Shown here in pieces: positions 52,076-60,395 of a stretch of 64,000 nt of DNA (the stretch's first letter is position 1; each line of letters starts with the position of its first letter). A program made the translations under genes and the position numbers. The stretch spans positions 558,001 to 622,000 of the forward strand of contig CAYUQJ010000001.1 of NCBI GenBank assembly GCA_964446955.1, in the 5' to 3' direction. The DNA comes from Leptolinea sp964446955 (GTDB lineage: Bacteria > Chloroflexota > Anaerolineae > Anaerolineales > Anaerolineaceae). Under the pieces are notes generated by a model that had not been told where the DNA came from, searched no databases, and worked only from the letters and a program-made list of their open reading frames with translations.

Positions 52076-52104
52076 TTTCCAGAGACTGTTGTGAATTGTA
52101 TAAT
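52076..52104 (+). promoter_or_regulatory. Promoter of the folD operon
   Basis: TTTCCA (52076-52081), a 17-base spacer and TATAAT (52099-52104) lie 44 bases ahead of the folD ATG, which has its own GGAGG. The leader is AT-rich and without obvious structure. Confidence 0.5.
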
Positions 52105-52147
52105 TTTATAAGAAGTAGGAATAAAATAACCTTTTTTGGAGGTACTA

Positions 52148-53026
52148 ATGCCTGCTACGATTATCAATGGTTCAGAATTAGCAAAACAAATCAGGGCCGA
52201 TGTAGCCATAGAAGTTGCAGAACGCCTAAAAGCCGGGAAATCCGAACCCGGACTGGCCACAGTTCTCGTTGGAGATGATCCAGCCTCACATGACTATGTG
52301 CGTTCGAAACAAAAAGCTTGTGCAGAAGCCGGCATTCGTTCTTTCGGACACGAACTTCCAGCTTCTGCCTCACAGACCGAAGTTGAAGACCTTGTCAAGA
52401 AGTTGAATGATGACCCTGCTGTGAATGGAATACTCGTACAGTTACCTCTTCCCAAAGGACTTGATGAAGAACGCGTTCTTAGTTCCATCCGGCTCGAAAA
52501 AGATGTTGATGGTTTTCACCCTATCAACATTGGTCGTCTGGCCCAAAAAGGACGTGACCCATTGTTTGTCCCCTGTACGCCTGCCGGTTGTATGTTAATG
52601 CTTGAAAAACATGTTGACACTATAGAAGGAAAAAACGCGGTTGTACTGGGACGTTCCAATATTGTTGGAATGCCGGTAGCGCTTCTACTCGTCAGGGCAA
52701 ATGCTACGGTAACGATCTGCCATTCCCGTTCAAAGGATCTACCGGAAATAATCCGTCAGGCTGATATTTTGATTGCCGCAGTTGGTCGTCCTGAAATGGT
52801 TCGCGGTGATTGGATTAAGCCGGGCGCTGTCGTAATTGATGTTGGAATCAATCATGTTGATGATGCAACTCGCCCGCGTGGGTATCGCCTTGTGGGTGAT
52901 GTAAATTTCAATGAAGCAGTAAATGTCGCGAGTGCTATAACACCTGTCCCTGGCGGCGTAGGGCCAATGACCATTGCCATGCTTCTCAAAAGCACACTTG
53001 CCGCATCGAAGCTGGCAAGTGATTGA
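52148..53026 (+). CDS. folD: Methylenetetrahydrofolate dehydrogenase / cyclohydrolase FolD
   Basis: FolD interconverts 5,10-methylene-, methenyl- and 10-formyl-tetrahydrofolate with NADP. The 292-residue product shows VGDDPASHDYVRSKQKACAE with the active-site Tyr and Lys, VQLPLPKGLDEERV, DVDGFHPINIG, GRSNIVGMPVALLL and PVPGGVGPMTIAMLL, all diagnostic. The ATG at 52148 follows GGAGG. It precedes 8-oxoguanine deaminase by 16 bases, so a one-carbon step may be co-expressed with purine breakdown, which releases formyl or formimino units in purine-fermenting bacteria. Confidence 0.95.
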   Translation: MPATIINGSELAKQIRADVAIEVAERLKAGKSEPGLATVLVGDDPASHDYVRSKQKACAEAGIRSFGHELPASASQTEVEDLVKKLNDDPAVNGILVQLPLPKGLDEERVLSSIRLEKDVDGFHPINIGRLAQKGRDPLFVPCTPAGCMLMLEKHVDTIEGKNAVVLGRSNIVGMPVALLLVRANATVTICHSRSKDLPEIIRQADILIAAVGRPEMVRGDWIKPGAVVIDVGINHVDDATRPRGYRLVGDVNFNEAVNVASAITPVPGGVGPMTIAMLLKSTLAASKLASD

Positions 53027-53042
53027 GAGAGACAGAAAAACC

Positions 53043-54425
53043 ATGACAACTTTATTAATAAAAAACGCGGATATTCTCGTTACTATGGATTCATCCCGCC
53101 GAGAGATAAAAAAAGGCGGCATGTATTGTAAAGATGGATTTATTACAGCGGTTGGAGAAAATAAAGATCTTCCAGAAACCGCGGACGAGATTATTGATTT
53201 TTCAGGCTACATAGTATTACCCGGTTTTGTGAATACGCATCATCATTTCTATCAAACACTAACGCGCGTAGTTCCTGCAGCCCAGGATGCCAATTTATTT
53301 AACTGGTTGAAAACTCTTTACCCTATATGGGCAAAGATGACTCCAGAAGACATTTTCATCTCCACCCAAACCGCCATGACCGAACTGGCTCTTTCCGGAT
53401 GCACAACGTCATCAGATCACCTTTATTTATTTCCCAACGGCTCTAGACTTGACGATGAAATCGCCGCCGGGAAAACAATTGGTATGCGTTTACATGCCTC
53501 CCGTGGTTCAATGAGCTTAGGAGAAAGCAAAGGGGGACTTCCACCTGACAGCGTTGTCGATACCGAAGAAAACATTTTACGGGACAGCCAGCGGCTAATC
53601 GAAACCTATCATGATTCTCAACCGGGTTCCATGCTTCAAATCGTACTGGCGCCTTGTTCTCCTTTTAGTGTCACGGGAGATCTTATGCGTGAAAGCGCAA
53701 AACTGGCCCGCCAATATGGTGTTCATTTACACACCCACCTGGCTGAGACAGAGGATGAAGAGCAATTTTGTCAGAAGAAGTTCGGCTATCGGCCGGTAGG
53801 CTATATGCAGTCTGTTGATTGGGTGGGAAATGATGTCTGGTTTGCTCATTCCATATATGTGAACCAGCAGGAAATTGATGTCTACACGCAAACAGGATGT
53901 GGTGTCGCCCACTGCCCATCTTCAAATATGCGTCTGGCCAGTGGAATTGCACCCATACGTGAATTGTTGAGCAATGGCATTCGAGTTGGTCTTGGAGTGG
54001 ATGGTTCTGCCAGTAACGATGGTTCCCACCTTCTGGGAGAAGCACGCCAGGCATTTATGCTTTCACGTGTCAGGTCCGGTTTACAGGGTTTTTCATTATC
54101 TGCAGACAAAGTTCCACCCCTGATGACTGGCAGGCAGGCTCTCGAAATGGCAACACTCGGAGGTGCTTCGGTTCTTGGTAGGTCAGATATTGGTTCACTT
54201 GAAGCCGGAAAGTGCGCGGATTTTATCGCATTCAAACTTGACAAATTGACCTACGCGGGAGCTTTACACGACCCGGTTTCGGCCCTCATTTTTTGTTCTC
54301 CGCAGAATGTAGACTTCAACTTTGTCCACGGTCGAAAGATTGTCGATAATGGTCAAATGGTAACGGTTGATACAGGAAAACTGATTGAAAGGCATAACAA
54401 AGCTGCCCGTCGGTTATTAAACTAA
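53043..54425 (+). CDS. 8-oxoguanine deaminase-like amidohydrolase
   Basis: This enzyme hydrolyses 8-oxoguanine to uric acid; related members act on guanine or hydroxyatrazine. The 460-residue product has NTHHHFYQ (residues 64-71), QDANLFNWLKTLYPIW, SGCTTSSDHLYLFPNG, HLHTHLAETEDEE near 229-241 and GVDGSASNDGSHLL near 318-331. The DHLYLFP and NDGS stretches fit the 8-oxoguanine deaminase branch rather than SsnA or guanine deaminase. I start at the ATG at 53043 after GAGAGA; an upstream in-frame start lies inside folD. It ends at a shared terminator. Confidence 0.83.
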   Translation: MTTLLIKNADILVTMDSSRREIKKGGMYCKDGFITAVGENKDLPETADEIIDFSGYIVLPGFVNTHHHFYQTLTRVVPAAQDANLFNWLKTLYPIWAKMTPEDIFISTQTAMTELALSGCTTSSDHLYLFPNGSRLDDEIAAGKTIGMRLHASRGSMSLGESKGGLPPDSVVDTEENILRDSQRLIETYHDSQPGSMLQIVLAPCSPFSVTGDLMRESAKLARQYGVHLHTHLAETEDEEQFCQKKFGYRPVGYMQSVDWVGNDVWFAHSIYVNQQEIDVYTQTGCGVAHCPSSNMRLASGIAPIRELLSNGIRVGLGVDGSASNDGSHLLGEARQAFMLSRVRSGLQGFSLSADKVPPLMTGRQALEMATLGGASVLGRSDIGSLEAGKCADFIAFKLDKLTYAGALHDPVSALIFCSPQNVDFNFVHGRKIVDNGQMVTVDTGKLIERHNKAARRLLN

Positions 54426-54437
54426 GAAAGTTTATAA

Positions 54438-54475
54438 GACAAGGATGACTGGAAAAAAGTCATCCTTGTCTTTTT
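54438..54475. terminator. Bidirectional terminator between the deaminase and bcp
   Basis: GACAAGGATGACT and AGTCATCCTTGTC form a perfect 13-base-pair stem around GGAAAAA, followed by TTTTTC on the plus strand. On the minus strand TTATAAAC follows, so it works mainly for the deaminase. Confidence 0.85.
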
Positions 54476-54476
54476 C

Positions 54477-54932
54477 TTATATATCTTTCAACACCTCTGC
54501 ACTGTGTTCTGCAGGTTTGACATTCTTATACACTTTTTTGATTTTTCCATCTTTATCTATCAAGAATGTCGTCCGGAAAACCCCATCATATTCCCTTCCC
54601 ATAAATTTCTTTCTTCCCCAGACGCCGTACAATTCACAAACAGCATGATCCTCATCTGCCAGTAAGGTAAATGGCAGATTGTGTTTTTCCTTAAACTTTT
54701 GGTGTTTCGCCGGGGAATCAGGGCTTACCCCAAGAATCACAATTCCAGCCTTTTCGTATTCGCTGTAATCATCCCGAAAACTACACGCCTCTGTTGTACA
54801 GCCAGGCGTGTCATCTTTAGGATAAAAATAAAGAAGAATGTTTTTACCCAAATAGTCATTCAGGTTTTTTATAGTTCCGTTTTCATCTTGTAATGAAAAT
54901 TCTGGTGCTTTTTGGGATACGTTCAAAACCAT
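54477..54932 (-). CDS. bcp: Thioredoxin-dependent thiol peroxidase (Bcp/PrxQ peroxiredoxin)
   Basis: Bcp reduces hydroperoxides with a thioredoxin-supplied thiol. The 151-residue product has the family loop YPKDDTPGCTTEACSFRDDY, with the peroxidatic Cys 45 and the PrxQ resolving Cys 50, and later GVWGRKKFMGREYDGVFRTT with the conserved Arg. The window also contains selB, but both positions are ordinary Cys codons. It begins 22 bases downstream of the UbiA-family gene on the same strand. Confidence 0.94.
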   Translation of the reverse strand: MVLNVSQKAPEFSLQDENGTIKNLNDYLGKNILLYFYPKDDTPGCTTEACSFRDDYSEYEKAGIVILGVSPDSPAKHQKFKEKHNLPFTLLADEDHAVCELYGVWGRKKFMGREYDGVFRTTFLIDKDGKIKKVYKNVKPAEHSAEVLKDI

Positions 54933-54954
54933 TTTTGCCTCCTAACGTCTTAGT

Positions 54955-55857
54955 CTATCGAAACCAGACCGTGAATAGAATCATATACAGCATAATAATG
55001 ACTCCAGAATAGCTCGATAGATCAAGCAACAACCAACGCGGTTTCATTCCATTTTTTATCCGGCTTAGTTCATAAATCGTGAAGCCGATTACAGGAAAAG
55101 TCAACAACAGCGGCCACACCATATTCCATGGAAGGCCCATAAGTGAGTTTATGGAAAGCAGCGTTAAGCCACCAAGAACCAGCCAATCGTGTAAATCCAT
55201 GCTTGTTTTCCAATCCAGCACGGTAATCATTGACCGTCTACCAGCAAGCATGTCTCCAAAATAATTCTTAAGGCCAGTTGATATCAACATGGCCAGATAA
55301 AAAAAAGTCATCGGGAATGTTATCAAGGGTATCAGTGGATGAAGTTTTTCAACCTGTAGAAGAAATGCAAATGCCGGGATAATTGTGGCAATAATTACAC
55401 TTATCAGATATTCACCATACCCACGCGCGGCAAGTCGAAACGGCGGTGTGCCAAAAAAGAAAACAAAGAGTACTAGAACTACCCAAAAAGGCAAACCTGA
55501 GAGATTAATTTCCTTACTCAATAATAGTGTGTACGAAATGATGCTTCCAGCTGTCAATCCTGCCAGACCGATAAGTAAGTAAGCGGTCTTATGCAGTTCA
55601 AACTGTTTATTACTAAAATTCTCTTTCTTCTTAATATTTATATCTACCAGATCAAAATAATCTCTTAGAAAATAACCGCTCATTAGAAAGAATAGACTCA
55701 AAAACAATCCACAAAAGAAATTATCGGTTTTTATTTGATTTCCAAGATAATGAGCTATTCCAGTACCAAGAAGAAAAAAGGCAATTGCTCCAATGCAGGA
55801 TATCGCAAAATCTTTTTTCAATAGTGCAACTTTAAACTGTGGATTATTATTTTGCAT
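54955..55857 (-). CDS. UbiA-family prenyltransferase
   Basis: The 300-residue protein has about eight to nine membrane helices. Two acidic motifs typical of the family are present in modified form: YFLRDYFDLVDINIKKKEN near residue 64 (for NDxxDxxxD) and NYFGDMLAGRRSMITVLDWK near residue 213. PPFRLAARGYGEYLISV is like the MenA-type segment. Members join a polyprenyl diphosphate to an aromatic or other acceptor, for example in menaquinone synthesis; the acceptor cannot be told here. It has a leaderless-type promoter. Confidence 0.75.
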   Translation of the reverse strand: MQNNNPQFKVALLKKDFAISCIGAIAFFLLGTGIAHYLGNQIKTDNFFCGLFLSLFFLMSGYFLRDYFDLVDINIKKKENFSNKQFELHKTAYLLIGLAGLTAGSIISYTLLLSKEINLSGLPFWVVLVLFVFFFGTPPFRLAARGYGEYLISVIIATIIPAFAFLLQVEKLHPLIPLITFPMTFFYLAMLISTGLKNYFGDMLAGRRSMITVLDWKTSMDLHDWLVLGGLTLLSINSLMGLPWNMVWPLLLTFPVIGFTIYELSRIKNGMKPRWLLLDLSSYSGVIIMLYMILFTVWFR

Positions 55858-55863
55858 GTATGA

Positions 55864-55892
55864 ATTCTAGCATGCAAGGTTTTTCACCTCAA
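55864..55892 (-). promoter_or_regulatory. Promoter of the UbiA-family gene, leaderless arrangement
   Basis: On the minus strand TTGAGG (55887-55892), a 17-base spacer and TAGAAT (55864-55869) lie six bases before the ATG. No Shine-Dalgarno sequence is present. This is the clearest leaderless promoter of the window. Confidence 0.65.
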
Positions 55893-55950
55893 GAAGATAT
55901 ACAGCTTTTGATTAGTAGATTTCAAGTAAAGATTAAAAAAAATAAGCTGT

Positions 55951-55974
55951 TTAGATGTTATACTCCATATCTAA
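55951..55974 (+). promoter_or_regulatory. Inverted repeat over a -10 box ahead of the amino-acid ABC operon
   Basis: TTAGAT (55951-55956) and ATCTAA (55969-55974) flank TATACT (55959-55964), a probable -10. The -35 is A-rich and poor. A repressor on the repeat would cover the -10. The leader up to the short reading frame at 56020 is about 50 bases. Confidence 0.4.
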
Positions 55975-56019
55975 ATAACTCCCAAAACAAAAAATGAATT
56001 ATTGAGGAGAGATACGATC

Positions 56020-56064
56020 ATGCAACAAAAGAATCCCACTTCAATCCTGTTATCAGACTGGTAA
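56020..56064 (+). CDS. 14-codon reading frame just ahead of the permease gene
   Basis: ATG at 56020 is preceded at normal distance by GAGGAGAG (56004-56011), the best ribosome site in the region, and encodes MQQKNPTSILLSDW then TAA. The stop is four bases before the permease ATG, which has no site of its own. The small frame may couple translation into the permease, act as a leader peptide or be the remnant of a lost gene. Confidence 0.4.
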   Translation: MQQKNPTSILLSDW

Positions 56065-56068
56065 TCCC

Positions 56069-56905
56069 ATGGAAATGCAAACTGATGGTATGGTGCCAGT
56101 ATCGCCTATAAGAAGCACTTCACAAAATACGGACGAAAGTATTTACAAAAAGATAGATCCCTGGTGGCTTCTAGTATTTTTTGTGATAGGTCTAATTTTT
56201 TTCCTGGCAAGAATTGACAGTGGTGAATATGGATCAATCTTATTATATATAAGTGATGGGCTAGCCAATACAATTGTTTCGACAGTCTCCTCATTTTTTC
56301 TTATTTTGGTTGTCGGTTTATTTATTGGCCTTGGCAGGATGTCTAAGAACAAACTTATACACGGTGTAACTACGGTTTATGTTGAAATTATTCGTGGTGT
56401 ACCAATCCTTGTTCAACTTTATTTTTGGTATTTTGCATTTCCTCCAATTATTAAGAATTTAGGCGCCACACTAGATTTCGAGCCTTTCAAAAACTATCTA
56501 GCCAATCCTCTAGGGATGGCCATTCTAGGATTGTCTTTTTGTTACTCTGCATATATGGCGGAAATTTATCGTGCCGGAATCCAGAGTATTCCAAAAGGAC
56601 AGATGGAAGCAGCTCGTAGTCTCGGAATGTCTCATGTCCAAGCATTACGCTTTGTTATTCTCCCACAAGCAGTACGGGTTATTCTTCCTCCAGTAGGAAA
56701 TGAATTTATTTCTCTACTAAAAGATTCCTCTCTGATTAGTGTTGTAGCACTAAATGACATAACAAGGCGAGGAAGAGAATTTATGTCAACGCACTTCAAT
56801 CCAATTGAAACATGGACAATGGTTGCCTTACTCTACCTGACTATGACATTATTCTCTGCCCGGGTTGTTACCTTTATTGAACACAAAACCCGCCTTGAGA
56901 GGTAG
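56069..56905 (+). CDS. Polar amino-acid ABC transporter permease (HisM/GlnP type)
   Basis: The 278-residue permease has an extra N-terminal helix (WWLLVFFVIGLIFFLARIDS), then the conserved NTIVSTVSSFFLILVVGL, EIIRGVPILVQLYFWYFAFP and the EAA loop EAARSLGMSHVQALRFVILP near residue 185, with GNEFISLLKDSSLISVVAL. These mark the polar amino-acid uptake family (GlnP/HisM). The ATPase gene follows after two bases. No periplasmic binding protein is adjacent. Translation probably depends on the short frame just upstream. Confidence 0.9.
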   Translation: MEMQTDGMVPVSPIRSTSQNTDESIYKKIDPWWLLVFFVIGLIFFLARIDSGEYGSILLYISDGLANTIVSTVSSFFLILVVGLFIGLGRMSKNKLIHGVTTVYVEIIRGVPILVQLYFWYFAFPPIIKNLGATLDFEPFKNYLANPLGMAILGLSFCYSAYMAEIYRAGIQSIPKGQMEAARSLGMSHVQALRFVILPQAVRVILPPVGNEFISLLKDSSLISVVALNDITRRGREFMSTHFNPIETWTMVALLYLTMTLFSARVVTFIEHKTRLER

Positions 56906-56907
56906 CC

Positions 56908-57636
56908 ATGGAACCCATTATTCATATTGAAAATATTACAAAGAAATTTGGGACCTTGGAAGCGCTCCGTAACGTAAACCTTGATGTAATGAAAGGTGAG
57001 GTTGTTATGATCATCGGACCATCCGGGTCCGGAAAATCGACACTTCTCCGGTGCATCAATCGTCTGGAAAAGTATGATGAAGGTTTGATTGTTGTTGATG
57101 GAATTCCCCTGAATTCAGCCGAGAATATCAACGCTGTCCGTACCGAAGTTGGCATGGTTTTTCAACAATTCAATCTTTTTCCCCACCTCTCTGTTCTTGA
57201 CAACATCATGCTCGCTCAGAGAGTAGTACGCAAACGGGATAAAGCTGGTTCTGAAAAAGTTGCTTATGATCTACTTGACAAGGTAGGTATCCCTGATAAA
57301 GCACATGCCCGTCCCGGACAACTTTCCGGTGGTCAACAGCAACGAGTTGCAATTGCTCGCGCATTGGCAATGAATCCGAAGATCATGCTTTTTGACGAGC
57401 CAACCAGTGCCCTCGATCCTGAGATGATCCAGGAAGTTCTTGATGTAATGCTTAACCTTGCCAAAGAAGGTATGACAATGGTTGTGGTTTCCCACGAAAT
57501 GGGGTTTGCCCGTGCAGCAGCCCATCGTGCCATATTAATGGACGAAGGACAAATTATCGAAGAGGCAACTCCAGAAATTCTCTTCACCAATCCGAAAGAA
57601 GAGCGAACCCGATTATTCCTGAGCAAAGTGCTATAA
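56908..57636 (+). CDS. Polar amino-acid ABC transporter ATP-binding protein (GlnQ type)
   Basis: The 242-residue ATPase shows IIGPSGSGKSTLLRCINRLE (Walker A), VGMVFQQFNLFPHLSVLDNI (Q loop), QLSGGQQQRVAIARALA (signature) and MLFDEPTSALDPEM (Walker B), with the GlnQ-family HEMGFARAAAHR H-loop. It drives uptake of a polar amino acid with the permease two bases upstream. A strong terminator follows. Confidence 0.93.
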   Translation: MEPIIHIENITKKFGTLEALRNVNLDVMKGEVVMIIGPSGSGKSTLLRCINRLEKYDEGLIVVDGIPLNSAENINAVRTEVGMVFQQFNLFPHLSVLDNIMLAQRVVRKRDKAGSEKVAYDLLDKVGIPDKAHARPGQLSGGQQQRVAIARALAMNPKIMLFDEPTSALDPEMIQEVLDVMLNLAKEGMTMVVVSHEMGFARAAAHRAILMDEGQIIEEATPEILFTNPKEERTRLFLSKVL

Positions 57637-57640
57637 GAAA

Positions 57641-57674
57641 AAAGAGGTGGTTTTTTGGAAACCACCTCTTTTTT
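57641..57674 (+). terminator. Terminator after the amino-acid ABC operon
   Basis: AAAGAGGTGGTTT and AAACCACCTCTTT form a 13-base-pair stem around TTTGG, followed by further T residues, five bases after the ATPase stop. Confidence 0.9.
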
Positions 57675-57765
57675 GACTTTTAATTTGTTTTATGCTATTC
57701 TTCCATTTTGAATATCCCGGAAAACGAGATGTTTCAAACTTATTATACAAAACGGGTAGGAATCA

Positions 57766-58656
57766 ATGCAACACGAACGCGTTTCAGAAAATGTTTACTG
57801 GTTTCAAAGTGAGGTATACGCCCAGGTAACTGCCGGAGCAGTAACAGGAACGCAGTGGGCTGTTGTTATCGATACACTTGCATTACCGGAAGAAACTCTT
57901 CAAATGCGTCAATATATTGAAGAGAACCTTGGAATGCCAGTTAGGTATGTGATCAATACCCATTACCACGCTGACCATACCTGGGGAAATTGTTTCTTCC
58001 CGGGTGCCACAGTTTTATCTCATTCGCTTTGCCGCAAGGCTATGGTTGAAAAAGCTATCCCGGCCCTTGAAACAGCAAAACTAAACAACCCGGCGTTCAG
58101 TAAATCAAAGATTGTTTTGCCTCAATTGACTTTTTCCCAGGGAACAATGGCTTTGCGTGTTGGTAAGAAGAATTTGATTCTAATGCCCACTCCAGGTCAC
58201 AGTGTGGATGGGATTTCCGTATTAATTGAAGAAGACCGTGTGTTATTTGCCGGTGATGCTTTTATGCCACTTCCATATATTGTTGATGGCGACATTGATG
58301 TTATGACGGAAGTAATGAAGCAAATTGGCAAAATGGGACTAGAGAACATTGTGCAGGGGCACGGTGACATTGTCTTACGTGGCGAAATTGAAACCTCTGT
58401 AAAAGAGAATATTGCCTACCTTGTAAATATTCGTAAAGCAGTCAAATCCGCGATAAAAAAGAAAAACCCGGAAGAAGTCTTAAGTCTTGTCGATATTGAG
58501 AGTTGTGGAAAATCCCGAGTTTACCTGGGTGGATTGGGCGAAGATCTCCATAGAAGAAATTTAAAATCTCTTTACCTTAAATACCTTCGTGAAGGATCTT
58601 CTGCAATGTCCGCGGAAGAATCTGAGGAAAAACGATCTACTGATGATTTGATCTGA
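57766..58656 (+). CDS. Metallo-beta-lactamase-fold hydrolase
   Basis: The 296-residue product has the MBL metal motif NTHYHADHTWGN near residues 64-75 (HxHxDH), the later metal ligands PTPGHSVDG near 143-151, FAGDAFMPLP near 163, and GHGDIVL near 198. These are the positions of a dinuclear hydrolase, but the substrate of this branch is unknown. The C-terminal 60 residues are charged and helical. AGGAA is seen before the ATG. It converges on plsY with abutting stops at 58656 and 58657. Confidence 0.82.
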   Translation: MQHERVSENVYWFQSEVYAQVTAGAVTGTQWAVVIDTLALPEETLQMRQYIEENLGMPVRYVINTHYHADHTWGNCFFPGATVLSHSLCRKAMVEKAIPALETAKLNNPAFSKSKIVLPQLTFSQGTMALRVGKKNLILMPTPGHSVDGISVLIEEDRVLFAGDAFMPLPYIVDGDIDVMTEVMKQIGKMGLENIVQGHGDIVLRGEIETSVKENIAYLVNIRKAVKSAIKKKNPEEVLSLVDIESCGKSRVYLGGLGEDLHRRNLKSLYLKYLREGSSAMSAEESEEKRSTDDLI

Positions 58657-59358
58657 TTATTCCATATCCTCACCATTGTAGAATTCCGGTTTTTTCCCAG
58701 CCCGTTTTCTTTGAATATAAGATCGGATACCCACCGATCGTTCTTTGCCTTCCATTAGTCTTTTTATGTTTGGACGCAATGCCCAGACAACTAATAATTC
58801 GGCAAATATGCCAAAAAATACATATATCCAGGAAGCATATCCCATCGCTGCTCTGTAAATAAACACTCCTGTTGCAATTAATGCAATACTCATTGTAGTT
58901 ACAGACGCGAATCCAATAAAAATATAAACCAATAAGGCCAATGGAAGAATGATTGACCAGATTGGCCACCAGATACCGATTGCGCCCCCAAGACAAGTAG
59001 CTCCACCCGCACCACCAGATAATACGATCTTTCCGTTTTCGTCCTTCTTCATAAGGAATATCGAATAATTGTGGCCAATGATGGCTGCAAGACCGCATAT
59101 TACATGCAGCCAAATATTATCTGGAAAAACAAACTTTGCCAGGAATACTGCTGCAACACCTTTTAATACATCAAAAATTGCTGTCAGTATTCCTGCAATC
59201 AATCCCCCGGCCCGCATTGCATTCGTTCCGCCTGTTCGCCCAGAACCCACCTGGCGGACATCTTTTCCTGTGCCAATTTTTACGATGATCAAGCCAAATG
59301 GAATAGCGCCCAGCAAATAAGATAAAGCTATGCATAACAGGAGGATAACTGCTTCCAT
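58657..59358 (-). CDS. plsY: Glycerol-3-phosphate acyltransferase PlsY
   Basis: PlsY moves the acyl group from acyl phosphate to glycerol 3-phosphate, starting phospholipid synthesis. The 233-residue protein has about five to six membrane helices and the diagnostic YLLGAIPFGLIIVKIGTGKD (residues 14-33), VGSGRTGGTNAMRAGG (37-52) and GHNYSIFLMKKDENGK. Usual members are about 200 residues; the extra residues are at the C-terminus (LMEGKERSVGIRSYIQRKRA). AAGGAA precedes the ATG. Confidence 0.93.
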   Translation of the reverse strand: MEAVILLLCIALSYLLGAIPFGLIIVKIGTGKDVRQVGSGRTGGTNAMRAGGLIAGILTAIFDVLKGVAAVFLAKFVFPDNIWLHVICGLAAIIGHNYSIFLMKKDENGKIVLSGGAGGATCLGGAIGIWWPIWSIILPLALLVYIFIGFASVTTMSIALIATGVFIYRAAMGYASWIYVFFGIFAELLVVWALRPNIKRLMEGKERSVGIRSYIQRKRAGKKPEFYNGEDME

Positions 59359-59487
59359 GAATAGTTCCTTTTTTATTTTATTTAAAAATTTAACACGATT
59401 TTTCCGCGTTGGTTTCTGACATCAAAATATGTTCTCTGTAATGTATTACACCATAAAAATACTTTTCACATTAATAATAACCTTTTT

Positions 59488-60306
59488 CTATGAAGAAAGG
59501 ATTAATGCGATTCCGATAAAGAAAATAAGAATAATGACAGGCTCCAACCAACTTTGCTTGACATCAAGAGACTTTTCGTAAATGAGTGCGAATGAGATTA
59601 CCGAGTAACAAAGACCTGTGAGAATTATTCCAAATTGAATAGGAAGAACGGGCAGATAATGCAATCCAATGGCTGCCTGTGTTGTAATTAACGCAGTCGC
59701 CAGAGACCAGTGTAATATGTTTTTTCCTACCAATCTCAAGATAAGAATCCTCCAACTCACCAGCCCTGCTGTAACAAAGAAAACCGGCAATGTTAGATAA
59801 AGGCGCAGTCCGGCACCCCGCATAGCGACAGAAAGAATTAGGTAAACAACATACCCAACAGCAGAGAGACCAATTATTGCTAACGGTGAACGGGGATCTT
59901 CTAAATCAATAATGATATATTCCGATATAAAAACAAAAGCCAGCATTACCCCGCCAAAAATAAACACACCCCACCATTGCAGACTAACTTGTATTGCGCT
60001 GAGAGGTACTCCAATGGCCCAGGCAGTCAAAGAGGGCAATAGAAGATATTGAATATCTTCCCTCCTTAATCCCTCTTTTCTTGATGAGATTAATAACCAT
60101 GACATACCTGTAGCACCCAATCCAGCTGATAATATTGAAACCAGTCCCGTGTAATCTATACGCAAAAGGAATAAAAAACCCGGCAATTGCAGATTCAATT
60201 CCCTGTTTGGGATGATGACAAATGGAGTAACCGAATACGCAAGCATAATTGCCGCCATGATGATGCTTAATTTTCCCGTATCGATTTCCCTAAATTTATT
60301 CTCCAT
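59488..60306 (-). CDS. Multi-pass membrane protein of unknown function
   Basis: I do not recognise the family. The 272-residue product has about eight hydrophobic helices from residue 12 onward, with short loops (ISSRKEGLRREDIQYL, IIDLEDPRSPLAI), no binding motif and a short charged N-terminus. It has a leaderless-type promoter and is divergent from another unnamed membrane gene. It does not seem to be part of plsY's operon. Confidence 0.55.
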   Translation of the reverse strand: MENKFREIDTGKLSIIMAAIMLAYSVTPFVIIPNRELNLQLPGFLFLLRIDYTGLVSILSAGLGATGMSWLLISSRKEGLRREDIQYLLLPSLTAWAIGVPLSAIQVSLQWWGVFIFGGVMLAFVFISEYIIIDLEDPRSPLAIIGLSAVGYVVYLILSVAMRGAGLRLYLTLPVFFVTAGLVSWRILILRLVGKNILHWSLATALITTQAAIGLHYLPVLPIQFGIILTGLCYSVISFALIYEKSLDVKQSWLEPVIILIFFIGIALILSS

Positions 60307-60312
60307 CTGACA

Positions 60313-60318
60313 ATTTTA
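60313..60318 (-). promoter_or_regulatory. -10 element of the 272-residue membrane protein gene
   Basis: On the minus strand TAAAAT lies six bases ahead of the ATG at 60306, with no ribosome site. The -35 region is not recognisable. Confidence 0.4.
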
Positions 60319-60395
60319 TCATCCTGATATAAATATACATTTTTTATTTTTACTATACATTTGTTCTATCTCGGGCTGTTTTTCGTATTAAGAGT

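Noticed and set aside
54477..54932. Selenocysteine version of the peroxiredoxin
   Set aside because: Both active-site positions are Cys codons and no in-frame TGA is present.
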